A stretch of DNA of 64,000 nt, from contig SRSI01000054.1 of the NCBI GenBank assembly GCA_005656395.1, positions 62,001-126,000 of the forward strand, written 5' to 3'. Of this stretch, positions 36,490 to 48,194 are shown in pieces. Source of the DNA: Strongyloides papillosus. Taxonomy: Eukaryota; Nematoda; Chromadorea; Rhabditida; Strongyloididae. Both the position numbers and the translations under genes were made by a program. The notes beneath the pieces were generated by a model, which was not told the DNA's origin, made no database searches, and saw only the letters and a program-made list of their open reading frames with translations. Position 1 is the first letter of the stretch. Every line of letters begins with the position of its first letter.

Positions 36490-38018
36490 GGTTAATAACT
36501 AAAATTAGACAATTTATTAAAACTAATAATCAAGAAAAGAAAAGGGGCAAAATATGGTCAAAAGAATGCGATAATAAAAGTTAAAATTCAAATAATGGAA
36601 TTGAAATTAAAATAAAATTGGGATGAATAAAACACAATGTACATCTTGATTGGATTGTATAAAAAACTTACCTCTTAGCTGGATATCTGCACATCTTTAA
36701 GCAGGAAGGTCGAGACTTTTTACCGCCCAAAATTTATCTATGTTTTAACCAAAACAAAATTTCAAAATATCATAATGATAAATGTTGTGACTTCCTCAAC
36801 ATTCTGATAAAACAAAATAACTTCAATTCAGATTCTTAAAGTATATTCCAATTAACAAAAAAAATTTTATCAACGAAACCACCCTTACCCCTTCTTCTTC
36901 AAATCTCGATTGAATTCAAGCAGATGCATGAATTTGAAGAAGTGAGGCGTTATGAATAAAATTTTCCGTGGAAATAATAAACAAAACATTTAGTATAATA
37001 CATATATATGTAATATTTATATATATACATATCTACATAATACTCATGCATATATATATATATATCCTCATACCTAACACCCACATAACATCAAGACTAT
37101 AAAATGTCTTGATGTTGCAGCAAGAATCAATTATTCCTGAAGACCCTCAAAATTACTCTTTATATTGTCATTTTATTCTTAATGAATACTTTTAATTATT
37201 TATTTGAATTCTAACTCTCACAAACATACCGCTACACGATGGAAATACAACGAATCATTTATATTAACATCATATAATTTTAAATAGATTTTAACTTACG
37301 AAATTGGGTTACATGTAAGACCTTCGGATTTTCATTTCTTTTATATTACCTAGCTACTGAATGTTAGCCGTGACGGAATACGGAAATTATATCAGCATCA
37401 TCATATCGTAGATCTGATGATTGGATCATTAGTGTGCAATTCACGTCGTATTGATAAGTTAGTTAGAAATCTTTTAAGACATTCAAACACATAACGAAAA
37501 TTACATGAGAATACATACAATACTTTGATTATAACACGTTATTTATATAGAGCGCTTAAAAAAGACCCGTTAGTCTACTAAAACATTATAGTTCCATACA
37601 TTTTTGGGTTTTAACATACATTGCATTAGAAGCTATTAATTACATTTTATGATATAAGAACAAAAACATTTGAAATTGGCAACGAGAAATAAAACATTTA
37701 TAATAACATCATTAACAATGATTCAAATATTGAATTAGGAATAATTTGATCAAATGACTAGTAATTGCATTATGTAAAACAGTTGTTCTTTACGCAATAC
37801 AGTTGCTATTTGTTAGTCATACATTCCTTGGCTAATGATATTTTTGTTTTACACTTTTTTGACGACATATTGAAATTTAATATTTATTTTCATTCATTTC
37901 GTCTATTACTATTGTTGAACTATGTTGACAAAAATTTTCAAAAGAATTCATTTTATCAACAGTTCAAAAATTCACTCAAGAACATTTTACAAACAATGAT
38001 CTTTCAAGACATCAAAAC
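36490..38018. other. Noncoding DNA with a TA microsatellite
   Basis: No gene is supported. A TA-rich simple repeat lies at about 36999-37075 (runs of TATATA interspersed with CATA). The reverse transcriptase expected between gag and integrase of the decayed element is absent, implying a deletion. Confidence 0.5.
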
Positions 38019-38389
38019 TTGTTAGGATTCATCAAACAATCTTTAGCAGAAGAACTATCAAATGTTGAAAACACTGCTATCATTCCGAACGGTACCATCG
38101 TTTTCAAGAAAGAATCTAGCGCACACAAACGCGACGAACAATACTTTGGACCTTTCATAATCACGGAAGGCATATATGGAGATACATATATGATGATCAA
38201 AGTTACAAAATACCATAGACCAACTGGAAAACCAAAAAACAAAACTCTCGATTCATGAAAATAGCACTAAAGGAAGCTCAAAAACCACCACGTGAAGATA
38301 CCAGAAGAGACGCTGTACTAAGAAAAGGACTAGGAAGATCCCGTAAAGACCTAATTTATTCCCTAACTAGAAGAAATAAAACTAACTAA
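38019..38389 (+). pseudogene. Integrase C-terminal fragment of an LTR retrotransposon
   Basis: The frame at 38019-38258 contains PNGTIVFKKESSAHKRDEQY followed by FGPFIITEGIYGDTYMMIKV. This is the small beta-barrel at the end of gypsy-type integrases (typical pattern: G..V......HKLDPxYxGPFxI). A frame change near 38245 leads to a basic C-terminus (REDTRRDAVLRKGLGRSRKD) ending TAA at 38389. It probably belongs to the same element as the gag at 35.1 kb. Confidence 0.6.
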
Positions 38390-41195
38390 CTTTTAAACGC
38401 GGTCGTAGAAAACCAAGAAAAAACTAAACCTTATCTTTTATTAATATTCTTATGATATTGTAGACCTTTTTTTATACAGGCAATACCTTATTTAATCTTT
38501 TATTTTGACTTTTCCCTTTCTTAATTTATATTTTTATTTCTTTTTGATGATATACCTTATTTTATCACCACATTATATTCTGTTTATTCATTGAGCACTT
38601 ATTGCTTTAAATTTCATACATTTATATCATTTAAAATTTACATTAATTCCACTTTTTATTTAATTAACATAACAATACCCTTTTTATATTATCATCTTAA
38701 AAACATTATTATATTGTAATTTTATTTATATTTTGAATTGTTTCACCGTTCTTTCTTTTTACAAAACTTAGACAATAACAAAAAACATAAGTGATTCATG
38801 ACAGATATCAGCAGATGTAATTTACGAATATTATCATAAGAATTCTATCCCTGTTAACTGTCCGAAGAAGTTTAACTGTTAGTACTGTTAGTAGTAGTAA
38901 TGTATTTTGTCAAGAACTTGTACTTTTTGTAAATGTTTTTTGATGATTTGGAACAACCTTTTATAAAAAAAGAAGATATTTTGTACTATTAAAAGAAAAG
39001 TTAAACATCAAATTAATAATATAACAGTTTATTTTTAATAATATTAACAAGTACAATTATTTACAAAAAATATTTATATTTGTTTGTTGAAATAAGTGAG
39101 AGATAAAAAAGGGGTACTAAGAATCTTTCAACATATGTACCATTAGAGCTTCAAGATAACGTTTGAATTGTCAGTGCCTTTTCTTAGCATAAACCCACTA
39201 TCCCTTACAGACAATCAATACAAAGACTGCTACTCCTCTAAGAATGTAAAAGCCTCCTTGAAGTTGAGAAATTTTAATTGTCATGTTCTTATCATCGATC
39301 GCATCTACAATTTACAAAAACAAACAAATATAATAAAAGCACATATTATTTTATATAAAATTTACATTTACGGCTATTTCAACGAAAAAAAAGAGAGAGC
39401 AAGTATTCTTCAGCTGTAATTTCAACTTTATAGTAGAAAAATATACAATTTGCTATACCACTTAAAATCTGTATCAGGATCTTAATACAAAACTTCTAAG
39501 GCAGTCCGTCGATACACCACTGCTATTTTGCTTTTTCGACACTGAAAAAATATCTATTTACAATGAGTTTTTTGTATTGTAATGTGTCTAATCTGTATAA
39601 ATCTTATAGTTATGACACATTTTTTATCTTACTAACTTATATAACTTTTTGTTATTTATGAATTGTGTAATAACATGAAATTTTAAAAATGATGCAAACT
39701 TTCATTAATGGCAATTATTGTGGTACAAATATTATATATAAATGTATTATAAACACATCTTTAAAAGCAAATATTAATCAGTTGATAAAAGATAAATTTG
39801 AGTAGTAATAAAAATAATAAACAACAATAAACAGTAATACTAATAAAATTCTTTTTATTTTTTATCTTTATAGTATAACTATTATTAAAATTAGAAAAAT
39901 TTAATTGCTTAGTATATAAAAAAAGTTTGAAAATAAGCTTCCTGTTAAAATTATTGCAACTGTTATCAATTTTTCTATAATCTTACAAATATACAATCAT
40001 GCTCTAGATAATTAAATTATATTTAACTAGTAAAAACGTTTTTTATTTATTAGCTTTAAATAAATTGGTAGTTTAGAAACTTTTATATTATAAAATCTTA
40101 TTCATATACACAAATTGTTGTGTTTGTTATATTATTAACAAACACATTGAATTTTGTTTTTAATAAATTTTATTTAGTGAAAAATTTTTTATTGATAAAT
40201 GAATTTTATTATGGGTTTTATTGAAAATTTGGTGCAACTTTGGTATATGGGATATAAGTTATTGATTATGGGGGATATGATGGTATTATTAAAATTGTCC
40301 TCAGGCGATAATTTCTTATCAAACTTTTTTGTATTGAAAAATTTTTTTGATTTTATTTTAAAAGACAGTCGATATTAGTTCAAAAATAATTATGGTTTTA
40401 ATAGATTGTTAAAAAAAACTTTTTTAAGAGTATTTTTTAGGGGGAGATTTTAGTTAAAAAATATAAAATTGTTATTTTGGGGAATTTTTACGATTTTTTA
40501 TTGGGTACATCTTCTTTGATTTTGAAAATGTTTTTTTGAAAGGGTCGAAAATGATTCCTTATCGTTCTTATTGATTTTTCAATTTTTAATATTAATTTTT
40601 TTGATATCATGGGAGTGGTCTTGTACGGAATTTTCGTAGACAGTACTCCTCTTATTTTAAAAATATATATACATATATATGATAGTGAAAAATAGAGTTA
40701 ATGCCTTACTGGCGATTCCACCTGTTAGAGAAATAATTACCACTAGCAAATATAAATATACTTTTATTTAGAACTTTAAAAGTTAATAGGGTTACAATAC
40801 GTTAAATGTGGTCCTCTAAATAGGTCGCAGTTATCTATAATAAATAAAAGTAATTAAATAAATAATGGGATTCAAATAACAATAAAAGCATAAATAAATT
40901 ACACGGACAATAATTATTTTAGAAGATGACATAATAATTAAAAATGACAAATAGCAATGAAGAAATCATCCCTTTCTACACCTTATATAAACCTTAATTC
41001 CCCTCGAAACCATAAGATTTCATCATTATTTCACTTAATATAATAAATTTTTCTTCAAATTTTCTGATAATTCTAATATTTTAACATAATTTTTTTAGTA
41101 AATTGTTACTGAAGATTACGTGGTCATAAAACGTAAAATAGATAGATGAGAATATACTAAATTCTATTTATAATAAATGATAAATAATTGAACAA
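38390..41195. other. Gene-free AT-rich DNA
   Basis: No gene or motif is supported. Between about 40196 and 40640 the plus strand is strongly T/G-skewed with G-runs (TATGGGATATAAG, ATGGGGGATATGATGG), unlike its surroundings. A small TATACA repeat is at about 40660-40680. Confidence 0.5.
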
Positions 41196-41798
41196 CTAAG
41201 AAAATTGTTTATGCTTAAAAATTATTCTTAAAAATTCTTCTGCTACTTGAGTAAGCATCAAGCCTAAAGTATTTCTCCCGTAGTCAGTGATATCGTCGTT
41301 ACTTGTGAGAACGTCAATTTTGCAACCCCAGTAGCATGATTGGGATATCTCGACAAATGTTCTTTTGCATTGGTTGTTTTTATCAATATAGTGTATTCTC
41401 AAGAGATCATTATACTGTTGAGTTGAGAACTTTAACTTTAATCCCCTCGTCATAATTTCATTTCTTTTTTGGTACCAGGCTGCTTGGTTAAAGTTTTTTA
41501 CTGTTCCTCCAAGTTGTTTGCATCTGAATGGGTTAGATGGCATCATGATTTTTTTTGCTGTGTCATAGTCTTTGAAAGTTATGGATTTGACATACTGAAA
41601 GTATTCTTCTACGCTTCTGAATGTTTGATTTGTGAAGGAATCTTAGAAAGTACATGTGTTGAAGTTTAAAAACCAGCTGTCTTGTCCCTTGAAGTAAACA
41701 AATTTCTTGTTAAAATGAGTGAAACCCTTATCTAAAATAAAAAATGAATATTTTATATAAAAAATCTTTAGATTTAACTTACTTTTCAATATATCCAT
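41196..41798 (-). pseudogene. NADAR-domain protein, copy 2, one in-frame TAA
   Basis: The minus strand begins MDILK (41798), has a 51-nt intron (41782-41732, GTAAGTT..TTTTAG) and continues KGFTHFNKKFVYFKGQ. The NADAR motifs follow: DSWFLNFNTCTF, a TAA at 41645-41643, then SVEEYFQYVKSITFKDYDTA, an IMTRGLKLKF helix, SCYWGCKIDV and YGRNTLGLMLTQVAEEF, to a TAG at 41196. All family landmarks, including the Glu-x-Tyr-x-Gln core and the GRNxLG motif, are intact, so this is the best preserved of the three copies. The TAA lies between the first strand and the core helix. A longer 5' start at 41894 is open in the same frame. Confidence 0.75.
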
Positions 41799-41894
41799 TG
41801 TTAAGAAACCTATTGCAAGTAGAAATTTTGAAATACTGATATCTGAATAATATACAAGATGTAATATAGATGGATTTCGAAAATGTTGTACCAT

Positions 41895-42653
41895 AACAAA
41901 TGTTTTTATATATTCATACAGAAAAATTGGTGATGAAATAGTACTAAATATATATGTAAGAAAGACTATTAAAGGATATAGTTCAAATTCTGGTTATAGG
42001 CAATGTCTTACCTAGATAGCTTAACAAGTGTTATAATGTGACTTATATGTTCATTAATCATTTTTAAAAGGTGTTCTTATTCTCATATTAATAGATCAAT
42101 ATATATATTAGAACTGATGTGTAGCTGAATGTAGTTTTCTTAATAAACAATTTATTTTCTAATTTCAATATATTTATAATAAATAGAATGTATATAATTT
42201 AGTTAGTAAGATCAAATATCCGTAATTTTCTCTAACAAATTTGTGTATTTTTATTAGTTACAAAGAGTATTATTCTAAAGTTAATATAGTTTTATGACGT
42301 TTTTTCATTTTACTGATTATTGATTCATATTAATAATTTTTCTAAGATTCATTTTAAAAAACTGTTTTTTGTAATGTTGTACTAAGAAATTATATATTTA
42401 AATTTAAAAAGTTATAAAATAAAACAATAGAACATAGGTATAAAAAATTTATGATTTATATTTTTTTAACGTAATGTAATAATAGATATTTTATCAAAAG
42501 TTATTGCATGTAACTAAAATAAAAAAGATATTATAATATTAGTTTTATTTAAGTTTATCAAAAAATGTTATAACTTTATATAAAATAAATATCTAGACAG
42601 ATAGACATAAAAATTATTAATTTTATTCATCATAGGGTATAGGAGAAGTAGAT
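41895..42653. other. AT-rich intergenic DNA
   Basis: Lies between the 42.6-43.7 kb gene and the NADAR gene on the same strand; no gene or motif seen. Confidence 0.6.
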
Positions 42654-43675
42654 TCAGTTTTTTCTTTTTATTTTCTTCATATTATCAAAAAGGTCGTATT
42701 GGTCAGTCAATCTTAACAAGTGAAATGAAAATTCCGAGTGCTTTATTCCTAAGAATTCTTTTATTGTTGAGATATTAACTGAACCTTCTCCAAAAGAATT
42801 GATAGTTGCTTCGACAACATTAATAACAAGAGATTGTGAAAATTCGGAATTTTCAAGATTTTCTTTGTCATCGATGTCTGAAGACGTTAGTGATAGGTTA
42901 AGTTGTGGTTCTTCTTTTCTTTCTTTTTTAAAAGATGTTGAATGAACTTCAGGACCTTTACGTTTTTTTGAACATGTATTGACAGAGTCACTTTGAATTC
43001 TACGACATGACAACATACTATCTCTGTCGAATTAGCTTGGTGCTTTCATGGTTGTTGTTGGTTTTGATGTTTTTTCTTCTTCTTTCTCCTAAATTTTAAA
43101 TTCTGCTTGACTGAATCCACTATCTTCAGAGACTAAATCTATTTTCTTAGTGCTAAATAATTTATGATACTAAGCTGTTTTCATGATTTCCATTTCTAGT
43201 TTGAATAATTCCTCGTATTTTAAAAGATTATCAATTGGTAATATTTCTTTAATGATATATCGCATAATAACCGCACGATTTACTTTAAATTCGATGAAAA
43301 GTGGTAGTCCGCCATTCTTTTTTTCTCTTTTAATTTTATTTTCTATGTTAAAAACACTGTTGTACTAAAAATTTAAGGATAAAGATAGAAATTAAAACTT
43401 ACATCTTCGAAGTCCATTTCTACTTCAACCTTGTCTTTTTTTACTTTAGCTTTCTCACAATTTTCACTGAAAGATATACTTTCACATAAAGTTGCAGCTC
43501 TTAGGGCGTACATAGTTCCTACACGATGACAAGGAACTTTCTTTTCGACGATTTCCTTAAGTTTGATTAGTTCAGTGTTAAATCCTGTTCCCAAAGAGTG
43601 ATTGTTGTTTCCATTAATGTTTACTTTGAATTGACTGAAGACGTTAGGAAATTTGACGTTTTTAATATTAAGCAT
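42654..43675 (-). pseudogene. Unrecognised nuclear-type protein, two exons, three in-frame UAR codons
   Basis: Exon 1 (43675-43403) begins MLNIKNVKFPNVFSQFKVNI. A 38-nt intron (43402-43365, GTAAGT..TTTTAG) joins EMDFED to YNSVFNIENKIKREKKNGGL. One frame then runs 237 codons to a TGA at 42654. It is interrupted only by TAG at 43172, TAG at 43091 and TAA at 43034, all in Gln-compatible places, and has no frameshift. The middle is rich in Lys/Glu/Ser with a bipartite basic patch (KKRKGPE, KKERKEE), suggesting a nuclear protein. The end (NISTIKEFLGIKHSEFSFHL) looks like a small helical, possibly winged-helix, domain. The true start is the ATG at 43675; upstream sequence belongs to the transposon at 43753. 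No family is recognised. Confidence 0.5.
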
Positions 43676-43752
43676 CTTTAATAGTAATAAATATATAGTA
43701 AGAAGAATCTTTTTGATTGTATTGATTGTGTCAAAATAAAAAAAGTTGCATA

Positions 43753-46132
43753 TACATTGTGTTCCATAATTAACTTTCCACCTGCGACAGCTAATAACTT
43801 TTTTTTTACGAAGAGATAAAAACATGAAATTTTGTAGATTAATAGAACTAAGAGACAATATTTTTTATTTTTTTTATTTTTAAAAATTTATGGTCTCATC
43901 AGGACTTATGACTATTTTAATAAAAAGCGATTTTTACGTTTTTATGAGTACGTCACTTTTTTATATGAAGAGATATTAAAATGATTCTTTTACAGATCGA
44001 AAGCTTAACTTCTTTTGTACTAGAATCCTCAATATCATAAATATTGAACTTCATCACACAAAAAAAATGGGACAAATTTTGACATTATTACATAAAATGC
44101 AATAAAATGTCCCACCACTTTGAAATGTCAAAATTTATTCAAATTTTAAAAATATCAGGTGACAACAAAAATGTTTTAAATGACGCAAAATGTTAGATTT
44201 TCGCATAAATTTGGTCGTTTTTTTACATAAATATATACTTTTAATATTTTGAAGTAATGAAACATTTATTTAATCTTAGAAATTTTAAAAATATTACACC
44301 TATTTTAGAATCTAATTTGTTTTTATAATATATTATGAAGTGAGTTATCAGAAGTCAATTTCGTGTAAAGTTGTTAACGTTTTAACAAAAATCATTCTTT
44401 TAAACAACCCGTTAACACCAGTAAATTTAAAAATTTTACAACAACAATAAGAAAGAGTGATAATTATCTAACCATACAAAGTAATGTTTATTGAAAATAT
44501 TATCTTAGTACTTGCTATTTTTCTTATTTAAATTAAAATATTTAGAAATTTTTTTACTATGAACAAAACGTATAATGTTTTAAAACTTTTAATCAGTTTG
44601 ACTTTTAAAGATGATCTTGAAAAACAGTATAAAAAAGTTGAGTAATCAGATTAATATAACTTTTTATAAAAATCTTATTTATAGTTATTCAAACAATTAA
44701 AGAATATCTAAAAAATACTATCATATATCGATAAATACTCTTTATAAAAGCATTTTTTAATCTTATAATAAGTCAAATTCTAATATTGTATTTTAAAATG
44801 TATTGTAAAAAATAACTTAAGTTTTAAAATAAATACAATAAAATATAAAAATTTATTTTAATTATTGCCTTGATTTTTTGTAAAAAATAATTGCGTTAAA
44901 ATTATCGCAAATCAAGAAAATTCAAATTTTATTAGGTGGGACAAATTTATTACATTTTACGCAAATGTGTGTCCCATTTTTTTTTTGTGTGATTAATACT
45001 ATTTAATTTTTTATTAAAAAAAAAATCACGCTTTTTCCCAAAATTTCGTAGTTTTTTAAAATTAAAGCTCATTGAGAAAATCCTTACAAAAGCTTTAACG
45101 TTATTCTAATAGGATTAACGAAGTTCTATTAAAAAAATGTAATTATATTTGTTTAGATTAAAATTCAAGAAACTTATGACAGTTCAAAAATAGTCTAATT
45201 TTTCATTTTATTTAGTATTTGAAAAAAGTGTGTTGTTTTTTTTAAATTTTTCAACATCGATAATTATTCTTTATTAAAAGTAGTTGAAATATTTTTTTAT
45301 TTTCTATTCCTAACAGTTTATATTTCGAACATAAATCCAATGAGAACAAGATCGAAAATATGATATTTTTGTAAGATGCATAAAAATTCTCTTATAGAGT
45401 AATTATTATGTAAAATAGTATAAAATGCAGATAAATTGTAATAAATGTTAAGAAAAATTATTTTTTTCAAAATTAAAGTGATAAAAATTATTGGAATTTT
45501 TTTGGTCAAATATGCAATATACTGTAAATTAGCATGCTTTATTGATGATAATAATAATATTAGTTATTAAATATGTTAGAAAAAATAGTGTTTGTAACTT
45601 AATTTTTTAGCAAAAGTACGAAATTTGTAATGTTTGGTAAATCATAACTTTCGTCAATGTCCTTAGATTTTAATAGCATTATACTCATTCGATAGAGCTT
45701 CGTTAACTCTATCAAAATAATGATAAAACATTTGTGATAATTTTCTCAATAAGCTTTAATTTTAAAAAAAACAAGAAGTTTTGGCAAAAATCGTGGTTTT
45801 TTTTGTTTTAATTAAAAATTAAACAATGTTAATGAAAATCAATATTTATCATATTAAAGATTCTAGTACAAAAGAAGTTGAGCTTTCGATCTGTAATAGA
45901 ATCATCCCAATATCTCTTCATATAAAAAAGTTACGTACTCATAAAGACAAAAAAAACACATTTTTTTTAAATGACCATAAGTCCTATGGGACCATAATTT
46001 TTTAAAAATAGAAAAAAATAAAAAATATTGTCTCTTAGTTCTATTAATTTATAAAATTTCACGTTGTTGTCTCTTTATATAAAAAAGTTATTAACGCTCG
46101 CAGGTAGGGAGTTAATTATGAGACACCCTGTA
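43753..46132. mobile_element. Large palindromic DNA transposon with TACA..TGTA ends
   Basis: The left end (TACATTGTGTTCCATAATTA at 43753) and the inverse of the right end (TACAGGGTGTCTCATAATTA, ending at 46132) start long terminal inverted repeats. They can be followed for at least 300 bp (shared CTAAGAGACAATATTTTTTA, TATATGAAGAGATATT, TTCTTTTGTACTAGAATC). After the nested insertion at 44055-44991 they continue for roughly another 200 bp. Almost the whole element is therefore a giant hairpin with no gene. TACAGGGTGT-like ends suggest a Tc1/mariner-type relative with TA targets. Confidence 0.75.
44055..44991. mobile_element. 937-bp element nested in the palindrome's left arm
   Basis: It begins CACACAAAAAAAATGGGACA and ends with the inverse (TGTCCCATTTTTTTTTTGTGTG, allowing for run length). 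Inner TAAAATGCAATAAAATGTCC matches the inverse TTTGTCCCACC end region. AT flanks both sides. The equivalent uninterrupted site in the right arm, near 45830, shows that the AT was duplicated on insertion. No gene inside. Confidence 0.7.
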
Positions 46133-46539
46133 TGTAATACAAAGTAACTTTAGTCCAAATTGATACATATTGTAGTGTTAAAACAGATGTCGAAAAAAGC
46201 AAAACAACCGAGTCAACTTATTGTCATCCTCTATACTGGCCAGTGGTGAGTTGGCGTGTTGCCTAATTTCTAAGAAAATATTTCATTTTTTTATTTCTAT
46301 AGTATTATATTTACGGAATGATAAATTATAGTAATACAAAGGAAAACGTAATGAAAAAATTAAAATAACGCAATGGTCCGAAATTAAAGAAAAATGACCT
46401 TATCAAAACGATGAAATTTTTTCACAAGATATTCTTGTATCAAGGGAAGAGAGAATCAGCAAAACAATGATAGTTTGTCAGATACATTTGTCATATCTAT
46501 AATCATTTAACTTTTTTTGTTGTATTTTAATAATTACTG
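46133..46539. other. No gene seen
   Basis: AT-rich DNA between the palindromic element and a weak coding relic. Confidence 0.6.
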
Positions 46540-47224
46540 ATGATTACAATAGAAAATAGAAGCCATATAACTACCATGTGTACCGATAAAATTGTTAATA
46601 ATGAAAATACTGAATGTAGGACTACCAATACAGCGACTATCGATGACGATGACTCGAAAAATACTGTTGATGATATAGATAAAACAAGTATGAATACAGG
46701 TCGATGTCAAAATGATAAGGCTTTCGTATTCATTGTTACTTTTACAACAGTTATTTGCTAAGGAATAAGTTCATTACTTCGTTATCTAATACCCAACGCT
46801 TATGTTTTGACATTAGCTGGAACTGTAAATTGGGCCACAATATTTAAACATTTTTGAAAGCAGATATTATGGTCATAACATATGATCACTTCGAATATCT
46901 TTAATGAATGTAGGAACAATTTATTTACCTGATTTGAAACATTTTATCATTGAGAAAGTTGTCTCGATGAGTCATGAACAACATATAGACACACCTAAAT
47001 TTTTCTTTGATAAATTCTTCAACAGGAGATTTATACAAATTATTTTCATTTCCAAAGTCATATCAGCTGCCGAAACTCAAATATATAGACACTTGGTTAA
47101 CTGCATTATACCATATGTGATTTATCTAAAAAACGATAGTACAAATAAACTATTATTCTCAAGAACCCAATATTTTTTGTGTGTGTTTCATAGGTTGAAT
47201 ATAAGTTTAAAAAAGTGTTTTTGA
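46540..47224 (+). pseudogene. Unrecognised decayed coding region
   Basis: First a 73-codon frame rich in Asp/Thr/Asn (TATIDDDDSKNTVDDIDKTS) ending TAA at 46759. The same frame then continues GISSLLRYLIPNAYVLTLAG. After frame changes a 106-codon frame (46904-47224) follows, with YLPDLKHFIIEKVVSMSHEQ and TQIYRHLVNCIIPYVIYLKN. It resembles a gene interrupted by stops and shifts. The family is not recognised. The gypsy element inserted just downstream at 47307. Confidence 0.35.
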
Positions 47225-47306
47225 TAATTTTTGGTACTCTTACTTTTCGGTAAAGTCATTTTTAAACTATTATTTTTGAATATTAAAAAAAAAATTTTAA
47301 ATTTTT

Positions 47307-47447
47307 AGTAAGAATGGATGAATCCTGAACGGATTGTTAGCTCAATGAGTCCTATCCTGATTACCTGTTCACCTGTCATTGGGATTATTAATTATCATTC
47401 TTTTTATATTGCTATAACCCCAGTTTCATTCTAATAAAATTTTTACT
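47307..47447 (+). repeat. 5' LTR of the gypsy element
   Basis: 141 bp, starting AGTAAGAATGG and ending TTTTTACT. The ends are AGTAA/TTACT inverted repeats rather than the usual TG..CA. A polyadenylation-type AATAAA lies at 47433-47438 and a TATA-like stretch at about 47404. No base difference from the 3' LTR was seen. Confidence 0.95.
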
Positions 47448-47513
47448 GTTTTGTGGACAGTACTTTTATTCTATTGTGTTTCACGGGTCTCTCCGAAGCC
47501 CTACTTCTGTCCA

Positions 47514-47840
47514 ACGCTACGCCATTGAAGGCTCACAGCTATACGGATCTGCATTTTATTACTACTTTTGGGTTACTCGCTGCGGGAGTTATCAATTTTT
47601 GTGAAGGTCTTTCTACAGCCTATTTCTGTTCCACGCTACGCCACCGAAGGCTCACAGCTACACAGATCAACTTTTTATCTTTACTTGTGTCACCACTGCT
47701 CTTATTTTGTTCCACGCTACGCCACTGAAGGCTCACAGCTACACAGACCTGCATTTTATCGCTTTTTGTTTTACTACTGCTCTCACTCTGTTACACGCTA
47801 CGCCACTGAAGGCTCACAGCTACACAGATTTACGTTTTAT
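47514..47840 (+). repeat. Four tandem repeats in the gypsy leader
   Basis: The block ACGCTACGCCACTGAAGGCT plus CACAGCTACACAGA occurs at 47514, 47633, 47714 and 47795. The last three copies are 81 bp apart; the first spacing is 119 bp. The GC-rich block sits between the 5' LTR and gag, where packaging or translation signals lie. Frames across it (47453-47891) are open only because the unit is a multiple of three. Confidence 0.85.
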
Positions 47841-48194
47841 CTACTTTTGATTTACACACTGCTGAAGTTAGCAATTCTTAGAAGTAAGTGATTGACGAAA
47901 TTTTTACTGGATTAGTCGTCAATACAACTTACAGAAGAGAAGCTTGCTACGTTATCGTTATCAATTCACATTCTGGAATCGCCAAATATTTCAGAATCTG
48001 ACCAATTTGTCTATACTCAAATAGAGGACGTACTCAATACCCTCTCATCGCTAGATCAATATCAACATATCGATTTCAAATCACTTGACCGACAAGATAT
48101 CTTTGCTCGTACAAAGAGACATCATAGTGATCCTACTAGACTGTCTCGCGCTATCTCTACAGTCCTGTCCGAAATAGAATCTAACGATACTACT

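Noticed and set aside
43676..43858. N-terminal extension of the 43-kb gene to 43858
   Set aside because: The extension runs into the terminal inverted repeat of the transposon at 43753; the ATG at 43675 is the natural start.
47453..47891. Two overlapping plus-strand frames in the gypsy leader
   Set aside because: They are open because the 81-bp repeat is a multiple of three; the translations are repeats of one unit and lack the character of Gag.
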